NCBI RefSeq assembly: GCF_023923225.1
Contig: NZ_CP099489.1
Span: 1,302,001 to 1,366,000, forward strand
Direction: 5' to 3'
DNA from: Ornithinimicrobium faecis
Lineage (GTDB): Bacteria; Actinomycetota; Actinomycetes; Actinomycetales; Dermatophilaceae
Length of the DNA stretch: 64,000 nt
A program made the translations under genes and the position numbers. A model generated the notes under the pieces. The model was given only the letters and a program-made list of their open reading frames with translations, was not told where the DNA came from and did not search any database. Position 1 is the first letter of the stretch. Every line of letters starts with the position of its first letter. Below are positions 7,265 to 15,912 of this stretch, one piece after another.

Positions 7265-9750
7265 AGCGCGCCGCCTTCCGTCTCGGGGGTGTCTTGGTTG
7301 GGCGAGGACTCCTCAAAGTGGGGTGCCGCCGCCTCGGTGGTCGGCTGGTTGCCACTGCCGTCCTGGATGGCGTTCCACACCCGCTCGGGGGTGCACGGCA
7401 TGAGGATGTCCTTGACGCCAAACTGTCGCAGCGCGTCGAGGACGGCGTTGATGACGGCCGGGGTCGAGGCGATCGTGCCGGCCTCGCCCACGCCCTTGGC
7501 GCCCAGGTCGTTGGTCGTCGACGGCGTCACCGTGCGGTCGGTCACGAAGTTGATCGTGTCGGCCGTCGTGGGCAACGTGTAGTCCACGAACGACCCGGTG
7601 ATCAGCGTGCCCTGGTCGTCATAGACCGCCTCCTCCCACAGTGCCTGCGCGATGCCCTGGACCAGGCCGCCGTGGATCTGCCCGTCGACGATCAGCGGGT
7701 TGACGACATTGCCGACGTCATCGACACAGACATAGGAGCGCATCGTGGACGCACCGGTCTCGGTGTCGATCTCCATCGCGCACAGGTGGGTGCCGTGCGG
7801 ATAGGAGAAGTTGACCGGGTCATAGGTCGCATCCGCGTCGAGGCTGGGCTCCATGCCGTCGGGCAGGTCGTGCGCGGCGAAGACGCGCAGGGCCAGGTCG
7901 GTCAGGGCCACGCCCTCCTGTCCCTCGCCGGCGCCCTTGACGGTGAACCGCCCGGCCGTGAACTCCAGGTCGTCCTCGTTGGCCTCGAGCACGTGCGCTG
8001 CCAACGGCTTGGCCTTGTCCACGACCTTGCGCGCCGCCTTGATTACGGCCTGACCGCCGACCACCAGGGAGCGGGAGCCATAGGTGTCCAGGCCCCGCGG
8101 GCTGATCTGGGTGTCGCCGTGGAGCACCTCGATGTCCTCGAACGGCACGCCCAGCTCGTCGGCCACGATCTGGCTCCACGCCGTCTCGTGGCCCTGGCCG
8201 TGCGCGGACGAGCCGGTGATGACCTCGACCTTGCCCGACGGCAGCATCCGCACGGACGCGTTCTCCCAGCCGCCGGCCCCATAGGACAGGGCACCCAGCA
8301 CCCGGCTGGGTGCCAGGCCGCACATCTCGGTGAAGGTGGAGACACCGATGCCCAGCTGCACCCGGTCGCCGCGCTCGCGGCGAGCGGCCTGCTCAGCCCG
8401 CAACTCGGCATACCCAAAGAGTTCTTTGGCGCGCTCCGTGGCGGCCTCATAGTTCCCGGAGTCGTATTCCAGACCGGCGACCGTGGTGAACGGGAATTCC
8501 TCGTGCTTGATCCAGTTTTGCTCGCGGACCTCGAGGGGGTCGCGCCCCAGCTCGACGGCGAGCTCGTCCATCATCCGCTCGATGGCGAAGGTGGCCTCGG
8601 GCCGGCCGGCGCCGCGATAGGCATCGGTCCAGGTCAGGTTGGTGAAGACGTTCTGACACTCGAAGCGATAGGACGGGAACTTGTAGATCGCGTTGAACAT
8701 GAACGCGCCTAGGACCGGCACGCCGGAGGTCACCAGGCCCAGATAGGCACCCATGTTGGCGGTCAGGTGCACCTTCAGACCGGTGACGGTGCCGTCCTTC
8801 TTGGCGGCGAGGGTCAGCTTCTGCCACTGGTCGCGCCCGTGGTGGGCGGCCAGCAGCGACTCGGAGCGGGTCTCGTTCCACTTGCACGGCTTGCCGGTGT
8901 GCCGGGCGGCCAGGAAGGTGATGATCTCCTCCGGGGTGACCTGCAGCTTGCCGCCGAAACCGCCGCCCACGTCGGGGGCGATGACGCGCACCTTTGACTC
9001 CGGTATGCCGAGGGTCAGGGCGAGCATCAGGCGCAGGATGTGCGGGACCTGGGTGGCCGACCACAGCACGACCTGCTCTCCGGTCGGGTCGACGACCACG
9101 CTGCGGGGCTCCATGAAGGAGGGGATGAGTCGCTGTTGGCGGAACTCGCGCTCGATGAGCACCTCGGCGTCGGCGATGGCGGACTCGACGTCCGTGCCGG
9201 TGCCGGCCTCGGCGGAGTCGAAGACCCACAGGGCCGACTCGTTGGTGCCGAGCTCGGGGTGGGCGAGCACCTCGTCGGCCGCGGCCTTCTTGAGGTCGGT
9301 CACTGCCTCGAGCTCGTCATAGTCGACGTCAACCAGCTCGGCTGCGTCGCGGGCGGCTGCGGGCGTGCGTGCGATGACGACGGCCACGATCTCGCCGGAG
9401 AAGGAGACCCGGTCCACGGCGACGGCCGGGTGCGGCGGGGCCTTCTGCTCGGGGGTGACGGGCCAGGCGTTGGGCAGGGAGCCCTGCTGGTCCTTGAGGT
9501 CCTCGCCGGTCAGGACGGCCATGACACCCGGGGCGGCCTTGGCCTCGCTGGTGTCGATGGCGGTGATTGTGGCGTGGGCGAACGGGCTGCGCACCATGGA
9601 CAGGTGCAGCATGCCCGGCAGCTGGATGTTGTCGGTCCACTTGGTGCGGCCGGTGATCAGCCGCTGGTCCTCCTTGCGGCGCCGGTCCTTGCCGACCTCA
9701 CGGTTGCCCTGCTCGGGGCTGTCGGTCTGGGGCTCCTCGGTGATGGTCAT
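7261..9750 (-). CDS. coxL: Form II CO-dehydrogenase-like large molybdenum subunit
   Basis: This 829-residue molybdopterin subunit has VGGGFGGK at about 261-268, the active-site loop AYRGAGR at 377-383, and the C-terminal GVGEAGTI motif carrying the catalytic Glu of the xanthine oxidase family. The AYRGAGR loop, lacking the Cys of AYRCSFR, places it in form II. Form II enzymes lack the copper-binding cysteine needed for classical aerobic CO oxidation, and their true substrate is usually unknown; they may hydroxylate purines, aldehydes or N-heterocycles. It overlaps coxS by 4 bases upstream and coxM by 4 bases downstream. Maturation genes lie 3-6 kb away on the opposite strand. Confidence 0.95.
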   Translation of the reverse strand: MTITEEPQTDSPEQGNREVGKDRRRKEDQRLITGRTKWTDNIQLPGMLHLSMVRSPFAHATITAIDTSEAKAAPGVMAVLTGEDLKDQQGSLPNAWPVTPEQKAPPHPAVAVDRVSFSGEIVAVVIARTPAAARDAAELVDVDYDELEAVTDLKKAAADEVLAHPELGTNESALWVFDSAEAGTGTDVESAIADAEVLIEREFRQQRLIPSFMEPRSVVVDPTGEQVVLWSATQVPHILRLMLALTLGIPESKVRVIAPDVGGGFGGKLQVTPEEIITFLAARHTGKPCKWNETRSESLLAAHHGRDQWQKLTLAAKKDGTVTGLKVHLTANMGAYLGLVTSGVPVLGAFMFNAIYKFPSYRFECQNVFTNLTWTDAYRGAGRPEATFAIERMMDELAVELGRDPLEVREQNWIKHEEFPFTTVAGLEYDSGNYEAATERAKELFGYAELRAEQAARRERGDRVQLGIGVSTFTEMCGLAPSRVLGALSYGAGGWENASVRMLPSGKVEVITGSSAHGQGHETAWSQIVADELGVPFEDIEVLHGDTQISPRGLDTYGSRSLVVGGQAVIKAARKVVDKAKPLAAHVLEANEDDLEFTAGRFTVKGAGEGQEGVALTDLALRVFAAHDLPDGMEPSLDADATYDPVNFSYPHGTHLCAMEIDTETGASTMRSYVCVDDVGNVVNPLIVDGQIHGGLVQGIAQALWEEAVYDDQGTLITGSFVDYTLPTTADTINFVTDRTVTPSTTNDLGAKGVGEAGTIASTPAVINAVLDALRQFGVKDILMPCTPERVWNAIQDGSGNQPTTEAAAPHFEESSPNQDTPETEGGAL

Positions 9751-10226
9751 GACTGCTCACTCGCTGGGCTGTTGTCGGCTGCCTGCAGGACGGCCTTGAC
9801 GATGTTCTGATAACCCGTGCACCGGCAGAGGTTGCCCTCCATCTGTTGGCGCACATAGGCCTCATCCGGATCCGGATTGGTGTTGAGCAGATCGGTGGCC
9901 TGCATGATCATGCCGGGAGTGCAGAAGCCGCACTGCAGGGCGTGACACTGGTGGAAGGCCTCCTGCACCGGGGTCAGCTGCCCGTCCTGGGCCAGGCCCT
10001 CGATCGTGGTGACCTCGCGCCCGTCGGCCTGGACGGCCAGCACGTTGCACGACTTCACGCTGCGACCGTCGAGGTGGACCGTGCAGGCACCGCAGTTGCT
10101 GGTGTCGCAGCCGACCACCGTCCCGGTCTTGCCGAGCTGTTCTCGCAGATAGTGCACCAGGAGAGTGCGCGACTCGACCTCGTCCTGGTAGTTCACGCCG
10201 TCAACCGTCACGGAAATTTTGGGCAC
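9747..10226 (-). CDS. coxS: Molybdenum hydroxylase [2Fe-2S] (small) subunit
   Basis: This 159-residue CoxS-type protein has a plant-ferredoxin cluster motif with Cys40, Cys45, Cys48 and Cys60 ([10 protein letters not shown]). The second, helical-domain cluster is CGFC followed by CRCTGYQNI. The two clusters relay electrons from the molybdenum centre to FAD. I chose GTG 10226 ([10 protein letters not shown]) because GGAGG lies about 7 bases before it; an in-frame TTG at 10253 would add 9 residues upstream. The stop overlaps the large-subunit ATG by 4 bases. This is the first gene of the minus-strand coxS-L-M-G operon, and several dyads lie in its upstream region. Confidence 0.94.
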   Translation of the reverse strand: MPKISVTVDGVNYQDEVESRTLLVHYLREQLGKTGTVVGCDTSNCGACTVHLDGRSVKSCNVLAVQADGREVTTIEGLAQDGQLTPVQEAFHQCHALQCGFCTPGMIMQATDLLNTNPDPDEAYVRQQMEGNLCRCTGYQNIVKAVLQAADNSPASEQS

Positions 10227-10245
10227 TGGGGCCTCCAGCCGGAGA

Positions 10246-10338
10246 AGGGACAACCTTGTCCCTCGTCATCCTTGCGCTCCGAGGCAGGTCTCGCAAGAGG
10301 TCCGGCGGCAACCTGCGAGAAGACGCTGGTTTCCAGCG
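10246..10338. promoter_or_regulatory. Divergent coxS/rraA intergenic region with three dyads
   Basis: The 176 bases between coxS and the RraA-like gene hold three inverted repeats. AGGGACAA-CC-TTGTCCCT (10246-10263) lies about 20 bases upstream of the coxS start. TCTCGCA (10290-10296) pairs with TGCGAGA (10314-10320). CGCTGG-TTT-CCAGCG occupies 10324-10338. The first is a plausible operator or 5'-leader hairpin for coxS; which is correct cannot be told from sequence. Confidence 0.45.
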
Positions 10339-10402
10339 GCAGGCCCTTGTGTTGGGCGCTGCCTTGCCTGTTGACTCGGGTCACCAGCCGAGGGAGGCAC
10401 CC

Positions 10403-11041
10403 ATGTCCGAGCAGTCCCACACGTGGCGCGAGCGCGCACTGGCCGTCGGGTGCGCACCGCTGGTCGACGCGATGATGCGCCACCACGAGCACAAGGCCGA
10501 CCTGCCCGCGCTGCACAGTCCCGCGCCGGAGCGGGCGCTGTTCGGCCCCGCAGTGACCATGCAGTTCCTGCCGACCCGTGATGATCCAGCGGTGCAGGAT
10601 CGCGGCTTCGGCGACGTTTATGACGAGGCGGTGCGCGGCGCCGAGCCGGGCGCGGTGCTGGTCATCAACAGTGGCGGCTATCCCGAGAGCTCGCACGCCG
10701 GTGGGGTCAAACTCTCCCGTGCGTCCCGGGACGGCCTGGCCGGTGTCCTCGCTGACGGCCGGTTGCGCGACTTCGCCGAGTTGGCGGACGCGGGCTTCGC
10801 CACGTGGTGCCGCGGCGAGGCCGTGCGCTGGGGCGGTGACCACGTCATGCCGTATGCCGCGAACGTCGCCATCGAGGTCGCAGGGGTCACGATCGTCCCC
10901 GGCGACTATGTCTATGTGGACTCTGCTGGGGGAGTGGTGATCCCGGCCGCGAGCATGGAGACGGTCCTCACCGAGGCCGAGACCATCGTGTCCGACGACG
11001 AGGGCTTCCGGGCCGGGATCGCGTCCGGGGAATCGAGCTAG
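10403..11041 (+). CDS. RraA-family protein (aldolase/decarboxylase-like)
   Basis: This 212-residue RraA/MenG-superfamily protein has the conserved ADGRLRDFAEL (substrate-binding Arg-Asp), HAGGVKLSRASRDG and a C-terminal VPGDYVYVDSAGGVVIP. Members include 4-hydroxy-4-methyl-2-oxoglutarate/4-carboxy-4-hydroxy-2-oxoadipate aldolases and oxaloacetate decarboxylases, many of which release pyruvate; others are RNase E regulators, which is unlikely here. GGGAGG precedes ATG 10403. Its TAG overlaps the stop of the convergent CitE-like gene by 4 bases. Possible roles are decarboxylation or retro-aldol cleavage feeding from the adjacent CoA-transferase/lyase pathway. It is divergent from coxS. Confidence 0.82.
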   Translation: MSEQSHTWRERALAVGCAPLVDAMMRHHEHKADLPALHSPAPERALFGPAVTMQFLPTRDDPAVQDRGFGDVYDEAVRGAEPGAVLVINSGGYPESSHAGGVKLSRASRDGLAGVLADGRLRDFAELADAGFATWCRGEAVRWGGDHVMPYAANVAIEVAGVTIVPGDYVYVDSAGGVVIPAASMETVLTEAETIVSDDEGFRAGIASGESS

Positions 11042-11913
11042 TTGTTGAGGCCCGCCCGTCGCAGGATGGCGATCGCCCGGTCGGTCACCGGCTTGTCGAC
11101 CATCTGACCGTCAACCTGCGCGACCCCGCTGCCGTCGTCGGCAGCCAGGATCCGCTGGGCCCAGGCAACGTCAGTCGCTGTGGGTGCGAAGCCGGCAGCA
11201 GCGGCAGCCACCTGCGCGGGGTGGATGCAGACCTTGCCGCCGAAGCCGAGCCCGGCCGCGTGGGCGGCATCCCGGGTGACGGCGTCGGTGTCCGTCAGGC
11301 TGGCTGTGACACCTGTGACGGGTTGGGGCAGTCCGTGGGCACGTGACTCCAGGACGAGGATGACGCCGGCCTGGTCGAGCAGGGGTCCATCGTTGGGGGA
11401 GACGCCCAGGTCGCGGGCCAGGTCCATGTTGCCCAACGCGAGGCGCGTGACGGGGGCCTCGTCCAGGACCGAGCACACACGGTGGAGACCCAGGGCGGTC
11501 TCGATGCAGGCGATCACGGAGGTGCCCGGGGTCAGGGCGTCAGTGACCTGGGTGATGTCTGTGGGGCTCTCGACCTTGGGCAGCAGCACGACTTGTGGAT
11601 CCAGCGTGCGCAGCGCCTCGAGGTCGGCGGTGAACCACGGTGAGTCAGCGGCGTTGATCCGCACGATGCTGCGCTCGGCGGTCTGCAGCCAGGACGCCGC
11701 GTGTGAGCGGGCGGTGTCCTTGGCAGCGGGCTCCACCGCGTCCTCCAGGTCGACGATGATCGCGTCGGCGCCGCTGTCGCGGGCGCGCTCAAAGCGGTCC
11801 GGACGGGTGCCGGGCACGAACAGGAAGGTTCGGGCCTGCCGCGCCCAGTCGTGCTCGGCGTGCGGCACGGAGGCTGAAACTCCCGGACTTGTGGTGGGGT
11901 GCTGGTTGGACAT
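11038..11913 (-). CDS. CitE-like HpcH/HpaI-family acyl-CoA lyase
   Basis: This 291-residue protein is of the CitE/malyl-CoA lyase class: FVPGTRPDRFERARDSGADAIIVDLED near the N-terminus (Mg and CoA site), LPKVES, CIETALGL with the Mg-binding Glu, and GFGGKVCIHPAQV near the C-terminus. These enzymes cleave 3-hydroxy-acyl-CoA thioesters such as citramalyl-, malyl- or citryl-CoA to acetyl-CoA plus a keto acid. AGGTGG precedes ATG 11913; a GTG three codons earlier abuts the transporter stop. It is the last gene of the CoA-transferase/transporter/lyase set and ends tail-to-tail with rraA. Confidence 0.88.
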   Translation of the reverse strand: MSNQHPTTSPGVSASVPHAEHDWARQARTFLFVPGTRPDRFERARDSGADAIIVDLEDAVEPAAKDTARSHAASWLQTAERSIVRINAADSPWFTADLEALRTLDPQVVLLPKVESPTDITQVTDALTPGTSVIACIETALGLHRVCSVLDEAPVTRLALGNMDLARDLGVSPNDGPLLDQAGVILVLESRAHGLPQPVTGVTASLTDTDAVTRDAAHAAGLGFGGKVCIHPAQVAAAAAGFAPTATDVAWAQRILAADDGSGVAQVDGQMVDKPVTDRAIAILRRAGLNN

Positions 11914-11922
11914 GGCTGCCAC

Positions 11923-13356
11923 CTAGACGACGACGCTGATGCAGAGGACGAGGAAGAGCGCGACGACGGATGCGACCGCACTGGTGAAGGACAGGACCTT
12001 GAAGGCTCCGTTGGTGGTGACCCCCAACAGTGAGCGGATCATCCAGAAGCCGTTGCTGTTGACGTGCACGACGAACAGGGAGCCGGCGCCGACGGCCAGG
12101 GCGATGATCACGGTGGGCACGCCCAGCGTGGCAATCAGCGGCGAGACGATCCCGGCTGCGGTGATGGCTGCCACGGAGATCGACCCGATCATCAGGTGCA
12201 CGACCGCGGCGATGGCCCAGGCCAGCAGGATCAGCACGAACGTGTTGGTGGCCGACGTCCCCGAGAACCAGTCGCCGAGGACATCGGCGATGCTGGTGCT
12301 CGCCACGACCGTGCCGAAGGCGCCGCCGGCACCGGTCACCAACAGGATGTTGCCAGCCCGGGCAAATGCCTCGCCGACATTCTGGTTGACCAGCGCGTGA
12401 CCGGTCCCCAGACGGGCCACCACATAGGCAAGCAGCGCTCCGATCAGCAGGGCGACCATGGGGCTGCCCAACAGGCCCAGGACGGGTGGGGTGCTGCCCG
12501 TGACGGCCTGCACGATCGTGGCCGTGGCGATCAGCGACACGGGGAGCACGACGGAGAGGACCATGAGGCCGTGACGCTGACCGGTGTCGGGTTTCGTCGT
12601 GACCGTTGAGCCTCCGGTGGAGGTGGCGGCCCCGGTGTCGCCACTGTGACCGACGCCGTGGTCGTCACCGTGGTCGACTGCGTCGGCGCTGTCCTCGCGA
12701 CCGAACTCGTGGTCAGGCTCGACATCCCGGTCGGCCCGCCAGATGGCGGCGACCACTCTGGTGCAGATGGCCGTGCTGATCAGGATGGTCGCCGGTCCCA
12801 GGACCAGGCCGTAGAGAAGCATGGTGCCCAGGGGCACCGCGAAGATGCCCGCGATGGCCACAGCAGCCAGGCCCGGGACCACCAGCGCGAGCCCCACAAG
12901 CGTGCCGATAATCATGCCGGTGGCCAGGCGCGGGAGCCGCCGCTCCGTGTCGCCCTGAGCGCCGGCGCGCACGACCGGGGCGGCCAGGAGGAAGACGACA
13001 TCGGCATAGACAGAGGGGAAGACGGTGCCGAGCGTCACGCCCAGCGCATACGGGAAACGGCGCTCGCCGGTGAGTCGCAGCAGCGCCTGCACGAGCCACG
13101 AGAGTGTGCCGGTCATGACGAGCAACTGCCCCAGCAGGGTCCCGAACCCGATGAGCAGACCCAACTCCGCCATGGTGTCGCCGAAGCCGGCGCCGATGGT
13201 CTCAACCGTGCCGGCAAACCCGAGGCCGCCCGTGAGTCCGAGATAGATCGACCCGACGATCAACGAGATGGTGGGATCAAGGCGCCCCACCAGGATGAGG
13301 CCGATCACGATGAGGGCACTGATGGCGACATGCAGGACGATCCAGTCGTTCACCAT
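11923..13356 (-). CDS. GntP-family organic acid:H+ symporter
   Basis: This 477-residue permease has about 12 hydrophobic segments, GRLDPTISLIVGSIYLGL early, a GLLIGFGTLLGQLL segment and a conserved GAGGAFGTVV region, all typical of GntP gluconate/hydroxy-acid symporters. A hydrophilic His/Asp/Gly-rich loop (about residues 215-265) separates the two halves and is longer than usual. The start ATG 13356 has AGGAG 9 bases upstream. It lies between a family III CoA-transferase and a CitE-like lyase, so the imported solute is probably a hydroxy- or dicarboxylic acid rather than gluconate. Confidence 0.9.
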   Translation of the reverse strand: MVNDWIVLHVAISALIVIGLILVGRLDPTISLIVGSIYLGLTGGLGFAGTVETIGAGFGDTMAELGLLIGFGTLLGQLLVMTGTLSWLVQALLRLTGERRFPYALGVTLGTVFPSVYADVVFLLAAPVVRAGAQGDTERRLPRLATGMIIGTLVGLALVVPGLAAVAIAGIFAVPLGTMLLYGLVLGPATILISTAICTRVVAAIWRADRDVEPDHEFGREDSADAVDHGDDHGVGHSGDTGAATSTGGSTVTTKPDTGQRHGLMVLSVVLPVSLIATATIVQAVTGSTPPVLGLLGSPMVALLIGALLAYVVARLGTGHALVNQNVGEAFARAGNILLVTGAGGAFGTVVASTSIADVLGDWFSGTSATNTFVLILLAWAIAAVVHLMIGSISVAAITAAGIVSPLIATLGVPTVIIALAVGAGSLFVVHVNSNGFWMIRSLLGVTTNGAFKVLSFTSAVASVVALFLVLCISVVV

Positions 13357-13411
13357 GAGGAGTTGCTCCTGACTTCGTTGTCGATTCTGCCGAGGAAGGC
13401 AGGGCTTCGCA

Positions 13412-13453
13412 GAGCCCACGCCCCGGCGAGGGGAGTGCGGGATCCGTGGGCTC
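13412..13453 (-). terminator. Intercistronic hairpin between CoA-transferase and GntP genes
   Basis: GAGCCCACG (13412-13420) pairs with CGTGGGCTC (13445-13453), with an inner CCCC/GGGG stem. There is no T-run. It may attenuate readthrough into the transporter or stabilise the upstream mRNA. Confidence 0.45.
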
Positions 13454-13461
13454 GGGGCTGA

Positions 13462-14655
13462 TCAGATGACGTGCTGGCTCCGCAGCGCCGTGACGTCCTG
13501 GGGGGACAGGCCAGCCGCGGAGAGGACCTCATCCGTGTGCTGGCCGAGAGGCGGGCCAAGGTGCTCGATGGTGGCCGGCGTGCCGGAGAACCGTGGCACC
13601 GGAGCCTGAACGCGCATGGGCCCAACCTCCTGGTCCTCGACCTCCACGAACGTGTGACGACTCCGCATGTGCGGGTCATCGAGGAGTTCGGGTGTGCTGT
13701 AGACCGGACCGGCCGCCACCTCGTGCTCGCGGAAGGCGGCCATCGCCTCGTCGAAAGGCCGGGCCGCGATCCACTCTGAGATGAGGGCGTCGACCTCGAC
13801 GACATGCTCGACGCGTGCGCGGGCCGTGCTGAACCGTGGGTCCTTGGCGAGCTCAGGTCGGCCGAGGGCGTTGAAGACACGCAGGGCGATGCTCGGCGAA
13901 CTGCCCGAGATGGCAATCCACTGGCCGTCACTGGCCTGATAGGCGTTGCGCGGCACCGTGACCCGCGACATGTTGCCGTCACGCACCGGCGCCACCCCGG
14001 TGGCGTCGTATTCGAACACGGCGTATTCGAGGAAGCGGCTCAGCGGCTCGATGAGGTTGATGTCGACGAGTTGACCCGACCCGCCGTTGACGTCGCGGTG
14101 ATACAGGGCGGCGATCACGGCATACGCGGCCGTCAAGGAAGCGACACCGTCCGCCAGCATGAAGGAGGGGAGCGTTGGAGGCCCATCTGCTGGGCCGGTC
14201 ATGTGGGCGAATCCGCTCATCGCCTCGGCGAGAGTCCCGAAACCGGGGTTGTCAGAGAGAGGACCACCGGAGCCGAACATGGTCACGTGCGCAACGACCA
14301 GCTTTTCGTTCACCGAGCGCAGTGACTCGTAGTCCAACCCCCACTTCTTGAGCGTCGTTGGTCTGGCGTTGAGCAGCACAACATCACAACCGGCAGCAAG
14401 GGTGCGGAACAACTCCTGGCCGTCAGGTTGGCGTAGATCGATCGTCACGCTCTTCTTGTTGCGGCCAACGCTCTTCCACAGCATGCCGGTGTCCGAACGC
14501 TGGGCGCCCCACTGGCGCAGCGGATCCCCCGTGCCAGGCTGCTCGATCTTGATGACCTCCGCACCCAGTTCTGCCAGGTAGGTGCCGATGAGCGGCGCCG
14601 CCGCGAGCGTGGCTGCCTCGAGAACCCGAAGGCCCTCGAACGGTCTGTCCGCCAT
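13462..14655 (-). CDS. Family III CoA-transferase (CaiB/BaiF type)
   Basis: This 397-residue CaiB-type protein has PFEGLRVLEAATLAAAPLIGTYLAELGAEVIKIE at the N-terminus and GRNKKSVTIDLR. The catalytic Asp lies in LADGVASLTAAYAVIAALYHRD. These enzymes transfer CoA from succinyl-CoA or another donor to a carboxylate without a covalent enzyme-thioester carry-over. Three consecutive ATGs occur; GAGGAG abuts the first, so the third (14655) has the best spacing. Upstream lie TetR-type operator repeats. With GntP and the CitE-like lyase it suggests uptake, CoA activation and cleavage of a hydroxy-dicarboxylate such as citramalate or malate; no hydratase is present. Confidence 0.9.
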   Translation of the reverse strand: MADRPFEGLRVLEAATLAAAPLIGTYLAELGAEVIKIEQPGTGDPLRQWGAQRSDTGMLWKSVGRNKKSVTIDLRQPDGQELFRTLAAGCDVVLLNARPTTLKKWGLDYESLRSVNEKLVVAHVTMFGSGGPLSDNPGFGTLAEAMSGFAHMTGPADGPPTLPSFMLADGVASLTAAYAVIAALYHRDVNGGSGQLVDINLIEPLSRFLEYAVFEYDATGVAPVRDGNMSRVTVPRNAYQASDGQWIAISGSSPSIALRVFNALGRPELAKDPRFSTARARVEHVVEVDALISEWIAARPFDEAMAAFREHEVAAGPVYSTPELLDDPHMRSRHTFVEVEDQEVGPMRVQAPVPRFSGTPATIEHLGPPLGQHTDEVLSAAGLSPQDVTALRSQHVI

Positions 14656-14670
14656 CATCATCTCCTCAAA

Positions 14671-14707
14671 CTAACGCACGTTAGCGGCGAGACTGACACA
14701 CGTTAGT
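14671..14707. promoter_or_regulatory. Tandem TetR-type operator
   Basis: CTAACG-CA-CGTTAG (14671-14684) is a perfect dyad, and ACTGACACACGTTAGT (14692-14707) is an imperfect second copy sharing CGTTAG. They lie directly upstream of the CoA-transferase SD and downstream of the tetR gene, so they are likely bound by that regulator to control the catabolic genes. Confidence 0.65.
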
Positions 14708-14751
14708 CCGAGTGTCAATGGTGATGCGGGGCTGCCTCTGGGTTGTTGGGC

Positions 14752-15432
14752 TCAGGGCTCCTGGGCGAGCGGACTGGTGAAGATGGAGACCGCCAACGAC
14801 CAGATCAGGTCCGTCATCGCGGGCAGGTCGTTGAGGTCACCGTCGAACCACCAGGAGGCTCGGCCGCACAACGTGTTGACGGCGCGGACGCGCTCGCGTG
14901 GCTGCTGAAGCGTCGGGTAGGCCGCTCGGGTGAGGGCCTCACACAGGTCAATCAGCAGGTCGCGCTTGACTTGGACTGCGCTCCTGGCCTGGTCCGGGAC
15001 GACTGCGGCCAACTGGTCGGTCTCGAGGATGATGCGCCAGGAGTCCATGCGGTGCGGGAACTGGAACTGATAGAGCGCGTGCCGGCGCACCAGGGTCTCC
15101 AGCGTCCGCACCGCCGGCTCGTGACGGGTCATGGGCTCGGCGATGAAGGCGACGAAGTCGTCAAAGATCCACTGCAGCGCCGAGACGACCAGAGCGTCCT
15201 TGCTGGGGAAGTGGTTGTAGATGCTGGCTGCCCGGATCCCGGCCCGCTCCGCGATCTGTCGCATGGACGTTGTCTGATAACCGTTGATGGCGATCAGCTC
15301 GACGGCTTCGAGCAGGACGCGCTCCTTGGTCCCACCGCCTGCCGACGCGGAGCCGTGGGAGTCTCGGATGAGCATGATGGAGCGCAGCAGCGTGTCTGCC
15401 TGGGTCGCGTGGACGTGCTGTGTCCCCGTCAC
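14752..15432 (-). CDS. TetR-family transcriptional regulator
   Basis: This 226-residue protein has a TetR HTH at about residues 35-82: TKERVLLEAVELIAINGYQTTSMRQIAERAGIRAASIYNHFPSKDAL is the textbook pattern. The C-terminal ligand domain (about 90-226) is unclassified, with the FADL-like TetR_C pattern of acyl-CoA-responsive regulators possible but unproven. GTG 15432 has GGGAG 6-8 bases upstream. An internal Met at residue 20 is an alternative. It precedes, in the same orientation, the CoA-transferase operon; dyads in the 96-base gap are probable operators. The inducer may be the acid or its CoA ester. Confidence 0.9.
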   Translation of the reverse strand: MTGTQHVHATQADTLLRSIMLIRDSHGSASAGGGTKERVLLEAVELIAINGYQTTSMRQIAERAGIRAASIYNHFPSKDALVVSALQWIFDDFVAFIAEPMTRHEPAVRTLETLVRRHALYQFQFPHRMDSWRIILETDQLAAVVPDQARSAVQVKRDLLIDLCEALTRAAYPTLQQPRERVRAVNTLCGRASWWFDGDLNDLPAMTDLIWSLAVSIFTSPLAQEP

Positions 15433-15718
15433 GACTCTCCCGCCCTCCGTCGTCGACCACGTCGTCTCTAACTGCCGCGGTGCGGCGGCTCACGTGTGCT
15501 CAGGATAGGTGCCGCGTGAATCGCGTGGCGAGTGTGGTCTTATTTGGTCGTTTCTCGGGCGGTGGCGCGCTCGGTGGGCTGAATTTTCGCCACACGACGC
15601 GCTCGGTCGATGTGGGGGAGTGGGCGACACGCCGAGTCGCCACGCGGTGTCTTCAGTGGGTCGCAACCGTCTGACCTGCACAGTCACAACAGTCCCAATT
15701 TTCTCGACGCGTGGGCTG

Positions 15719-15747
15719 TTGCTTCTAGTGCCCAACCTGCTTATGAT
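15719..15747 (+). promoter_or_regulatory. Sigma-A promoter of nrdR-nrdJ
   Basis: TTGCTT (15719-15724) and TATGAT (15742-15747) are separated by exactly 17 bases. The predicted start point, near 15754, falls inside the first NrdR box. The remaining upstream sequence, 15433-15718, holds no recognised gene. Confidence 0.65.
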
Positions 15748-15794
15748 CCCTACATCTAGTAGTTACACACCTGTGGTTCGTCCACATGTTGTGC
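15747..15794 (+). promoter_or_regulatory. Tandem NrdR boxes
   Basis: Two matches to the NrdR-box core CWATATWTWG type sit at 15750-15759 (CTACATCTAG) and 15782-15793 (CCACATGTTGTG). Their equivalent positions are 32 bp apart, three helical turns, which is the spacing NrdR needs. They lie just downstream of the -10 box, so nrdR-nrdJ is probably autorepressed when dATP/ATP levels are high. Confidence 0.65.
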
Positions 15795-15912
15795 ACAACC
15801 TGGAGACGTTACCCACACGTCATCCACAAGCAGTCCCCAGCACAACACACAGGAACAACGCACGGGCCGACCAGCAGGAACGCCCCAACCCAGCCACCGA
15901 AGGAGGCCGCAG

